Shown here: piece by piece, positions 18,034 to 25,479 of the stretch | Layout: each line of letters opens with the position of its first letter | How positions within the stretch are numbered: position 1 is the first letter of the stretch | Source: Phenylobacterium sp. LH3H17 | GTDB taxonomy: Bacteria; Pseudomonadota; Alphaproteobacteria; Caulobacterales; Caulobacteraceae | Direction: 5' to 3' | Length of the DNA: 64,000 nt | Assembly: GCF_024298925.1 (NCBI RefSeq) | Contig: NZ_CP101283.1 | Span: forward strand, 2,671,001-2,735,000 | Notes under the pieces: generated by a model | The model's input: the letters and a program-made list of their open reading frames with translations, nothing else | Database searches by the model: none | What the model was told of the DNA's origin: nothing | Made by a program: the position numbers and the translations under genes

Positions 18034-19167
18034 CTAGGCCCAGGCGCGATAGACCGCGTCGATCAACCCCGCAGCCCGGGGATCGCCTTGCAGCGCTTCC
18101 GTCATGGCGTTCATGGTGTACGAGATGGCGATGGCGCGATCCGGATCGGCGAAGGCGAACGATCCGCCCCAACCGGAATGGCCGAAACTGTTTGGTCCGG
18201 GCCCGTAGAGCCCGTCGCTGTTCAAGAGAAAACCTGCTCCCCAGCGCGCTGGCGTTCCCATGACGAGGTCGACTCCCTCAACCTGTGTCCGGGTCGCCGC
18301 TTGGAGCGCTGTCTCGCCAAGCAGGCGGTTCGGCGAGCTGACCAGGACCGACGCATAGAGTCGGGCCAAGGACCTCGCATTGGTGAATCCATTGGCCGAT
18401 GGCAGCTCTGCGGCTCGCCACGCCGCGGTATTGGGGAGCAAGGGATCCAAGGATGGATTGCCGAGCGCCGCATGCTGGGCCGGCGTCGCCGAGGCGATGG
18501 ATGACGACTCCATCGCCGCCGGCGCGATCATTTCGGCGACCCGGTCCTCTCGGTCGCCAGGAAGGCCCAGGCTTAGGTCTATGCCGAGCCGGCCTTCCAG
18601 TTCATCGGCGATGAAACGCTTGAGGGACCGGCCCTCTATCCGGCGAAACAGTTCCGCCGACAGGATACCGACGCTGATCGCGTGATAGCCGCTTCCGCTG
18701 CCGGGAGGCCAGAATGGCGCCTGCGCGGCGAGACGTGCCGCGGCAGGCGCGCCGGCCAGGAGGTCTTCCAGGCCCGCCGGCTCGGAGAACCCGGATAGTC
18801 CGGCTTGGTGGGACAGGAGCATGCCGATCGTCACGGCCTCCTTTCCACGCACCCCGAACTCCGGCCAGTACTTTGACACCGGGTCTTCGTATGACAGTGC
18901 GCCGCGGTCCGCGAGCATGGCGAAACATATGGCGTTCACGCCCTTGGTCGAGGACCAGACATTGACGAGAGTGTCGGAAGTCCAGGGCTGCGTCCCGGCC
19001 TTATCCTTCGCGCCTCCCCACAGATCGACGACCTTTTGGCCCCCGACCATGACCGCGACGGCGGCGCCGACTTCGCCATGGTCCTGGAAATTGCGGGAAA
19101 ACGCCTCCCGAACCGGTGCAAAGCGGGCGTCGCAATCGCCATGAATTCGAAAAATGTCTCGGATCAT
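18034..19167 (-). CDS. Serine hydrolase, EstB/class C beta-lactamase fold (copy 2)
   Basis: 377 residues from ATG 19167. The open frame extends upstream, but that part overlaps the receptor gene and is not coding. SxxK is S72-S-T-K75 (VWSSTKG); the tyrosine motif is SGYHAIS (YxxxS, typical of EstB-type esterases), and HSGWGGSF ends the active site. No signal peptide is obvious, unlike copy 1, so it is probably cytosolic. It begins 10 bp after the TonB receptor gene and is co-transcribed with it. Hydrolysis of an imported ester or lactone is inferred. Confidence 0.88.
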   Translation of the reverse strand: MIRDIFRIHGDCDARFAPVREAFSRNFQDHGEVGAAVAVMVGGQKVVDLWGGAKDKAGTQPWTSDTLVNVWSSTKGVNAICFAMLADRGALSYEDPVSKYWPEFGVRGKEAVTIGMLLSHQAGLSGFSEPAGLEDLLAGAPAAARLAAQAPFWPPGSGSGYHAISVGILSAELFRRIEGRSLKRFIADELEGRLGIDLSLGLPGDREDRVAEMIAPAAMESSSIASATPAQHAALGNPSLDPLLPNTAAWRAAELPSANGFTNARSLARLYASVLVSSPNRLLGETALQAATRTQVEGVDLVMGTPARWGAGFLLNSDGLYGPGPNSFGHSGWGGSFAFADPDRAIAISYTMNAMTEALQGDPRAAGLIDAVYRAWA

Positions 19168-19177
19168 CACGGTTTTC

Positions 19178-21460
19178 CTAGAAGCGACGGAAGACTTCGA
19201 CGCCATAGGTGCGTGGCGCATTGTACGTCTTGTTGATGAAGCCGAGCGACGTGCCGTCGATGCCATTGGCCGCGTGCAGCTTGTCGGCGAGGTTCCGACC
19301 CCAGAGAGCGACCTCCCAATTCGAGGCCTCCGGAGCGATCGCGAAGCGCGCATTGAACAGCCAGTATTCGTCGCTCGCAATCAGGGGATTGTTCGTGGCT
19401 TCCTTGAACGTCGATCCGGAATAGCGCGCCTCTGCGCGCAGCGAGGCGCGCAGGCCCTCCATCACCTCCCACTCGTAGCGGGCGGCCCCGTTGAAGGTCA
19501 CGGTCGGCGAATTGCCGAGACGGTTCCCTGCAGGCACGAGGCCGGCCGCCGTGGAGAACTCCGACAGGCGGGTGTGAAGCAGGCCCAGTCCCGCAGTCAG
19601 GGTGAGTCCGTCCGTCACGCGCCAGGAGGCGTCGATATCGGCGCCGTAGTTCCTGGCGCTGTCGACATTGCCGACCTTCTGGATCGGGATCCCGTTGGCG
19701 GGATCGACGAAGCGGATGAAGGTCTGCGGATCCTTGTAGTCATAGTAGAAGACCGAGGCGTTCAGCGTCAGGACGTTCGACCACTGGGTTTTGGCGCCCA
19801 CCTCGAAGGCCGTGAGCTGCTCGGGCTTGTAAGGGATCAGTTGGGCGTTGCTTGTCGTGTAGCCGCTGAAGAAGCCGCCACTCTTCACGCCGCGCGAAAT
19901 GAGCCCATAGACCAGCGCATCCTCGGTGACGCGGTAGTTCAGCCCCAGGGTCCAGGTAAGATTCCTGTCCACGATCCTGTCGGCCAGGAAGGTCGAGTTG
20001 AGTCCGAACGCGGGCGTCGGGTTGAGTATGAACGTGCCGCCTGCGTAGTGGCGCGACTCGTCGGTGTAGCGAAGGCCAGTGACCAGATCGAGATCGGGCT
20101 TCAGATGCCAGGTCAGGTTGGTGTAGGCGGCCGCGGTCCGGGTCGTCTGATTGTAGGTGGTGCTGCCGGAGCCGTTGTTGGCCCCGAGCAGGAGCAGCGA
20201 CCATTCGTCGTTGAGGTTGGAATTGTCGCCCAGGACATGGTCCCAGGACAGGAATCCGCCGGCGATCACATCAACGAGTTCAGTGCTTCGGCCCACGCGA
20301 AGCTCCTGCGTCGCCTGCCGCACGGCTTCGTTCTCGATATAGTTGAACTGCTCGCGCGGCGTCCCGTCGACATCCAGGTAATAGATCCGAGCGAAGTTGA
20401 TGTAGCTGGTGATCGACGTGAGTTCGTATTCGCCCCACTGATATCTGATGGTCGAGCGCGCCTCGAACTGGTCGATGTTGTACGGAAACTGTCCCTTCCA
20501 GTCCCCACGATAGGGATCGGCATACGGATTCTGGTATCCGTAGCCGTCTGCGCACAGGCTGCTATCCACCCGTCCAGCCAGAACCGGAGCGCAGGGCACG
20601 AAGGGCTGGCCGGGCGTGAAGGCGCCGTTGTGCTGCGAAATGCCCAGTTCCGACCTCGATCTCAGGCCTTCGAGCTTTAGGTTGACGTCGAGATTCTCGG
20701 TCGGCTGCAGCGCCAGTTGAACGCGACCCAGCCAAATATCCCTGGAGCCGATGTCCCGCTCGCCCGGGCGACCGTCGGCGAGCAGCGAAGATGTCCAGAA
20801 GCCTTTGTCCTGCTGGATCGCACGGGCCGAAAGCCGAAGCTGCGCCCGATCCGAAATGGGGACGTTCAGGGCGGCCTCGGCGTCGAGCGTCTGATAGTTT
20901 CCATACGCCAGCTTGGCGAAGCCGCCGAAGGTCTTCTCCGGCCGGGCCGAGATGATGTTCACCGCACCCGCTGTGGAGTTGCGCCCGTAAAGCGTGCCTT
21001 GCGGACCCTTCAGGGTTTCGATCCGAGCGAGATCCAAGAAATTGCCGCTCATGAGGGCTGGCGAGCTGAGCGGCACCTCATCGACATAGATGCCGGCCGA
21101 AGCGCTGCTGGTGGTGCTGAAATCATCCAGGCCGATGCCACGGATCGTCACCGTCGGAAGCGCGCCTGGGACGGTCTCCTTGATATCGACGTTGCTGTTG
21201 TAGGACGCCAGGTCGAGCACCTGGGCGACCCTGGATTGGCGAATGGTGTCGGCTCCGATGGCGGTGATCGTGGCCGCCACGTCCTGCAATCTGGCCTCAC
21301 GCTTCAGGGCGGTTACGATGAGCTCCTCGACGGTGCTCCCCGACGTCGACTCTTCCGCGGCCTGAACACCAGTGGCCGCGAACGCGATGACGGCGAACGC
21401 CGCCGACGAGAACCAAAGCCGACGCAGGACCGCATCCCGTCCGAATTCGCGCAGAGCCAT
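19178..21460 (-). CDS. TonB-dependent outer-membrane receptor (module copy 2)
   Basis: 760 residues from ATG 21460, chosen because GGAGG lies eight bases upstream. The signal peptide ends near GVQA. Plug motifs: VEELIVTALKREARLQDVAA, VTIRGIGLDDFS, IETLKGPQGTLYGRNSTAG. The barrel ends YGVEVFRRF. Its promoter, with TTGACA and a CATACG -10, contains the 21508-21529 palindrome. Divergent from the tandem TetR regulator and followed by a serine hydrolase. A carbon-substrate receptor is most likely. Confidence 0.95.
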   Translation of the reverse strand: MALREFGRDAVLRRLWFSSAAFAVIAFAATGVQAAEESTSGSTVEELIVTALKREARLQDVAATITAIGADTIRQSRVAQVLDLASYNSNVDIKETVPGALPTVTIRGIGLDDFSTTSSASAGIYVDEVPLSSPALMSGNFLDLARIETLKGPQGTLYGRNSTAGAVNIISARPEKTFGGFAKLAYGNYQTLDAEAALNVPISDRAQLRLSARAIQQDKGFWTSSLLADGRPGERDIGSRDIWLGRVQLALQPTENLDVNLKLEGLRSRSELGISQHNGAFTPGQPFVPCAPVLAGRVDSSLCADGYGYQNPYADPYRGDWKGQFPYNIDQFEARSTIRYQWGEYELTSITSYINFARIYYLDVDGTPREQFNYIENEAVRQATQELRVGRSTELVDVIAGGFLSWDHVLGDNSNLNDEWSLLLLGANNGSGSTTYNQTTRTAAAYTNLTWHLKPDLDLVTGLRYTDESRHYAGGTFILNPTPAFGLNSTFLADRIVDRNLTWTLGLNYRVTEDALVYGLISRGVKSGGFFSGYTTSNAQLIPYKPEQLTAFEVGAKTQWSNVLTLNASVFYYDYKDPQTFIRFVDPANGIPIQKVGNVDSARNYGADIDASWRVTDGLTLTAGLGLLHTRLSEFSTAAGLVPAGNRLGNSPTVTFNGAARYEWEVMEGLRASLRAEARYSGSTFKEATNNPLIASDEYWLFNARFAIAPEASNWEVALWGRNLADKLHAANGIDGTSLGFINKTYNAPRTYGVEVFRRF

Positions 21461-21507
21461 CGTGTTTCCTCCCCAATTTTCCCGGCCATTCTCAATCGAT
21501 GACCTCA

Positions 21508-21546
21508 CTGACACCTACGTATGTGTCAGACATTCGTGACTGTCAA
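21508..21546. promoter_or_regulatory. Palindromic operator and TTGACA promoter between TonB receptor and tandem TetR gene
   Basis: CTGACAC (21508-21514) and GTGTCAG (21523-21529) flank TACGTA, giving a 22-bp palindrome with only one mismatched pair. For the minus-strand receptor, TTGACA is at 21546-21541 and, 17 bases on, CATACG at 21523-21518 lies inside the palindrome, so bound regulator would block the promoter. The adjacent regulator at 21589 is the obvious candidate. Confidence 0.65.
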
Positions 21547-21588
21547 CTTGGCAGTGAGATGGGTAGAAGTCGGTTAGGGAGCTCACAC

Positions 21589-22836
21589 ATGGTCACAGGT
21601 GGCGCACCGCCAAGGTCGTTGGGACGCGAAGCGCGCGAAGCGAGGCACACGGCGCTGCTCGATGAGGCCGCGCGTGAGTTCAATCGCATGGGGGTGGCGA
21701 GCGCCAGCTTGGTGGAGATCGCGCGGCGGGTCGGCCTGAGCCGCGGAAGCCTGTACAACTACTGCAAGGATCGCGAAGACCTCGCGTACCAGACCTATCT
21801 GCGCGCCTGCCACCTGCTCGCCCGTTCGATCCGCACGGCGGAACTCGTTTCCGGGTCAGGCCTGCATCGGGTCGAGACGTTCCTGAAGTTGACCCTTCAG
21901 TACGATCACCCTCCCCTTGCCGTGCTGAACGAGGTGTCGTTCCTGGCGGACGACTTGCAGAGGGAGGTTCGCAAGGCGCGTGCAGGCAATGTCGCCGGCC
22001 TGGGCGCGCTCATTCAGGCCGGGATCGACGATGGTTCGATTCGTCAGTGTCACGTTGGACTGGCCTGCGAGGCCATCCTCGGCGTCTTGTCGTGGGCCCC
22101 CCTGTCCCAGACCTGGACCCAGAACGCCGACGAAACCTTCGCCATCCGGATGGCCAGCGCCGTTCCGTCGATGATCCTCGACGGGCTGGCGGCGGAGGCG
22201 ATCCCCGGTCCGACTGACCTGCAGCTTACGGACAAGCTCAACGAGCTGAGGACAGCGATCGAGCGGGATGATCGCCTGGAGGACCTCGCGAAGGCCGGGT
22301 CCCGGCTGTTCAACCGGCGGGGCATTGACGGCGTATCCCTCGATGATGTCGCCGCCGAGGTCGGCGCCACCAAGGGGCTGATCTACCACTACTTCGACAC
22401 CAAGCCCGCGTTCGTGGCCTTCTGCTATTCCAGGGCGTTCGACCTTTTCGAGCGCATCATGACGATGGCGGAGGCTGAGGCCACAGGGCTCGAGACCGCG
22501 CGCCTCGGCACGGCGCTGAATGTCATGGCCCAGTTGGAAGACGTCCAACCCCTGTCGCTTGGGACGACCTACGAGAGTTTCAGCGCTGACCTTCGACGGC
22601 AGTTCAGCGAGCGCACCAAGGCCTTGACCCGCCGGTCGGTGGAGATCATTCGCCGCGGCATCCGGGACGGGACTGTGCGCAACGTCGACATGGAGCCCAT
22701 CGCACTGGCGTCTGCAGGCGTGTTCAATCATTTGGCCCGCTGGCTGCCCTCAAACGACCGCCCGGCGAACCAGGCCACAGCCAACGAAATCAGCGCGATA
22801 CTGCTGTTCGGACTAAGGAAGCGCGATCGAGGCTAG
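21589..22836 (+). CDS. Double TetR-type regulator (two TetR units fused)
   Basis: About 415 residues from ATG 21589, which has AGGGAG seven bases upstream; earlier in-frame starts overlap the operator. It holds two complete TetR-like halves. The first DNA-binding domain covers about residues 16-65 (LLDEAAREFNRMGVASASLVEIARRVGLSRGSLYNY split over helices 1-3). The second covers about 230-280 (LAKAGSRLFNRRGIDGVSL, DVAAEVGATKGLIYHYF). Each is followed by a helical ligand-binding part. Single TetR proteins are ~200 residues and dimerise, so this one may act as a pseudo-dimer. It is divergent from the module-2 receptor and likely represses both receptor modules. Confidence 0.88.
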   Translation: MVTGGAPPRSLGREAREARHTALLDEAAREFNRMGVASASLVEIARRVGLSRGSLYNYCKDREDLAYQTYLRACHLLARSIRTAELVSGSGLHRVETFLKLTLQYDHPPLAVLNEVSFLADDLQREVRKARAGNVAGLGALIQAGIDDGSIRQCHVGLACEAILGVLSWAPLSQTWTQNADETFAIRMASAVPSMILDGLAAEAIPGPTDLQLTDKLNELRTAIERDDRLEDLAKAGSRLFNRRGIDGVSLDDVAAEVGATKGLIYHYFDTKPAFVAFCYSRAFDLFERIMTMAEAEATGLETARLGTALNVMAQLEDVQPLSLGTTYESFSADLRRQFSERTKALTRRSVEIIRRGIRDGTVRNVDMEPIALASAGVFNHLARWLPSNDRPANQATANEISAILLFGLRKRDRG

Positions 22837-23457
22837 CGTCGCTTGCCCTTAACTTTTATCGCCTCGAAAGAACGTGACGCCCCATTTCGGCGGGAAGCGC
22901 CACTAGAGGTCAGCCTTGCGCCAGAAGCGGACGTCGTCCAGGGTCGAAAAGCGGACATGTGCCGGCTCGGCGTTTCTGCGGGACCGATCGGACCCACCAT
23001 GCCCGCACTCGCTCAGCCTCCGCGGTGGCGTGAAAGGCAGCGTACCGACTTGAGATGTGCCGAACGATCGCCTGAGTGTTGGTCCGCTGGAATTCGCCGA
23101 GGGTAGCGGCAGAAGCGAGCGCCCTGCCCCACTAGCGGTGGCGGCGGACCGCCAATCGTCCAGTTGGGTCGTCATGCGGTCGAAGGCAGCATACCGCCTG
23201 GCTCGGCATAGCCATCGACTTGATCGCCCCAAGCGCGAGCGGCTCATTCAGCATCGTCGAAGCATACTTGCGAGAGCGTTCGGTGAAATAGGTGCGTTCG
23301 GCGGTTGGGCCCGGAAAGCGCGCCGGTTGCGCTGCGGGGCCCGCCCCAACCCTATCGCCCCCCTATGCGCCGACGGGTTGAAGGTTATCCCGAGATTGTC
23401 GCGCCCATGGGTCCCCGACACGGTGGCGCGGTCGAGGATGACGAACTTTCTGGAACT
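22837..23457. other. Non-coding stretch with two adjacent dispersed motifs
   Basis: 621 bases with no supported gene. Two motif copies are close together: AGAAGCGGACGTC (22923-22935) and AAAAGCGGACATGT (22947-22960). Parts of 23100-23300 look like decayed coding DNA but no family was recognised. The stretch separates the tandem-TetR gene from the convergent MFS gene. Confidence 0.4.
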
Positions 23458-24672
23458 TTAGGCGTCCATCGTATCGCGATAGCGCCGCAGGGTGAGGAAG
23501 ATCGCGGCGGTGAGGACCAGGACGGCGGCGGCGGCAAACTGGGCGGCTTGGTAGCCGTCGCCGGCGTCGCGGATCAGACCGTAGGCCAGCGGCGAGAGCG
23601 CCGAGCCCACCAGGCAGACCAGGTAGAAGAGCCCGTAGACCCGACCATAGACCTTGAGCCCGTAATAGCGGGCGGTAAGATAGCCGATCAGGTCGATCTC
23701 GGCGCCGATGGAAAGGCCCAGCGCCACCACGCCCGCCAGGGCCGCCGGCGCGCCCCACAGGCCCAGGGCCAGGAGGCCCAGTGCGCTGACGCCCATCATG
23801 GCCGCGGCCACGTAGGGGGCGAAGATGCGGTCCATGAGCCAGCCGGTGAGGATTCGGCCGACCAGGACCGAGACGCCGATCAGCCCGGCCAAGGCGCCGG
23901 CCTGGGCGGGGGTGAGGCCCGCATCGGTGAGGAAGGCGAGGTAGTGGAGCTGCATGCCGACCGCGGCCAGGGGCACGAGCCCGAAGACCAGGGCCAGCTT
24001 CCAGAAGGTGGCGTCCAGGGCGATCCGTCCAGGTGCGGCCGCCTTCCCGTCAAGCGGCGCGATCGGCGCGAGGTTGGGCGGCGTGCGTCTCAGGAGCAGC
24101 CAGACCACCGGCGCGGAGACCACGGCGACGGCGGCCAGGGCCATGAAGCCGGCGCGCCAACCCTGCTCGGCCACATAGGGGGCCAGGACCATGGGCAGGA
24201 CCGCGCTCGACACCCCAGTGCCGATCATGGAGAGGCCGAGCGCCAGGCCGCGGGCCTGGACGAAGGTCCGGCTGATGGCCCGGGCGAAGGTGACCGTCGC
24301 CGCCCCTGCGCCCAGAAAACCCATGGCCGCGAAGGCGGCGTAGTAGAAGCCAAGCCGCGCCGGCGCCTGTGACACCGCCAGGAACACCCCGCCGAGGATC
24401 AGGATCGAGGCCGCGGCGATCTTCGCCTCGCTCATCCGGTCGGCCAGCCAGCCGACCACGGGTGCGCTGGCCGCCAGCACGCCGAACAGGATGGTGGAGG
24501 CGAGCGAGATCTCCGCCCGCGACCAGCCGACGCTGGTCTGCAGGTCGTGCATGAACAGGCTGACGGCGGCGGACGGCAGGGCGACGACCCCGACCGCCAC
24601 GCCCAGGATCGCGCCGGCGAGAACGGGCCAGCCGCGGCGCAGTTCGGCCATGGCGCCGGAGCGGGCGGTCAC
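23458..24672 (-). CDS. MFS transporter (monocarboxylate/oxalate-formate type)
   Basis: About 404 residues with 12 membrane segments. The start is taken as GTG 24672, which overlaps the TetR stop (GTGA); ATG 24651 is an equally possible start. The first helix WPVLAGAILGVAVGVVALPSAAVSLFMHDLQ, the cytoplasmic loop GWLADRMSEAKI (motif A) and the signature SRTFVQARGLALGLSMIGTGVSS are typical of the MFS group that moves organic acids. It is co-transcribed with the TetR regulator and divergent from a receptor/FAH/ligase operon, so it probably brings the acid product of the receptor substrate across the inner membrane. Confidence 0.85.
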   Translation of the reverse strand: MTARSGAMAELRRGWPVLAGAILGVAVGVVALPSAAVSLFMHDLQTSVGWSRAEISLASTILFGVLAASAPVVGWLADRMSEAKIAAASILILGGVFLAVSQAPARLGFYYAAFAAMGFLGAGAATVTFARAISRTFVQARGLALGLSMIGTGVSSAVLPMVLAPYVAEQGWRAGFMALAAVAVVSAPVVWLLLRRTPPNLAPIAPLDGKAAAPGRIALDATFWKLALVFGLVPLAAVGMQLHYLAFLTDAGLTPAQAGALAGLIGVSVLVGRILTGWLMDRIFAPYVAAAMMGVSALGLLALGLWGAPAALAGVVALGLSIGAEIDLIGYLTARYYGLKVYGRVYGLFYLVCLVGSALSPLAYGLIRDAGDGYQAAQFAAAAVLVLTAAIFLTLRRYRDTMDA

Positions 24673-25325
24673 GCCGCGTCGTCCGGTTCGCAGATCGCGC
24701 TTATGCCCGAGGCGATGAACCGCACCAGCCGCTTGCTGATCGCCTCGTAGTTCTTGGACGAACAAACCCCGTCGGTCAGCCGGTCGATGCGGCCCAGCCC
24801 CATCTCCGCGCAGCACTCGACCATACTGCCAACCATGAACTGGTAGCCGTATCCAATGTCCTCGAGCCTGGCGTGCGGCAGGGCGGCCTGCATCCAGCCG
24901 AGGAACTCCCGGGCCGTCGGCTCGCTGAGCACGCGCAGCATCTCGTCATAGGCCTTGGGGCTGTAGAGGATGCGCGCCTGCAGCAGGGCGTAGCTGCGCC
25001 AGCCCTTGGTGCCCGTCATGGCCCGTTCGAGATAGGGAATGACGATGCAGGCCACCACCGCCTCGATTGACGGGGGGCCCTCGGACTGGGTCTTGGCGGT
25101 TTCGTAGGCCTCGCGCCGGGCGGCGTAGATGACGTCCCACCGGCGGCGGATCACCTCGCCCAGCAGCTCGCCCTTGGAGCCGAAGTGGTAGTTGACGCTG
25201 CCGATGGTGTCGCCGGACTTGCCGACGATGTCGCGGGTGGAAGCCCCTTCGAATCCGTGCTCGGCGAACAGTCGCTCGGCGGCGTCCAGAATGCGTTCCC
25301 GTGTGCCTCCCTTGGGTGCGGCCAT
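24669..25325 (-). CDS. TetR-family transcriptional regulator
   Basis: 218 residues from ATG 25325, with AGGGGG upstream. The DNA-binding domain is at residues ~8-55 (ERILDAAERLFAEHGFEGASTRDIV, GSVNYHFGSKGELL). The C-terminal half resembles the CecR-like (YbiH) ligand domain (VIPYLERAM, EFLGWMQAALPH). It overlaps the MFS gene by 4 bp. The shared 154-bp gap to the TonB receptor at 25480 holds a 10-bp-arm inverted repeat that overlaps the receptor promoter, so local repression is likely. Confidence 0.92.
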   Translation of the reverse strand: MAAPKGGTRERILDAAERLFAEHGFEGASTRDIVGKSGDTIGSVNYHFGSKGELLGEVIRRRWDVIYAARREAYETAKTQSEGPPSIEAVVACIVIPYLERAMTGTKGWRSYALLQARILYSPKAYDEMLRVLSEPTAREFLGWMQAALPHARLEDIGYGYQFMVGSMVECCAEMGLGRIDRLTDGVCSSKNYEAISKRLVRFIASGISAICEPDDAA

Positions 25326-25379
25326 GAATCCCCCTGCCCTTTTATCCGACGCGTACAAGGCGTTGCCGAATGATGCAAG

Positions 25380-25430
25380 CGTTCGACTAACTCTCTGTTG
25401 ACAGATAGTCGAACGAATGACTAACTCTCT
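25380..25430. promoter_or_regulatory. TetR operator overlapping the promoter of the receptor at 25480
   Basis: CGTTCGACTA (25380-25389) and TAGTCGAACG (25406-25415) are perfect inverted 10-bp arms. TTGACA (25398-25403) lies between the arms, and CTAACT (25421-25426) is 17 bases downstream as a -10. GACTAACTCTCT occurs twice, at 25385-25396 and 25419-25430. The layout fits repression of the plus-strand operon by the divergent TetR protein. Confidence 0.65.
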
Positions 25431-25479
25431 CGCATGAACCGGCGCCGGACAAGCGCGCCGGCCAAATGAGGGGGAAACC

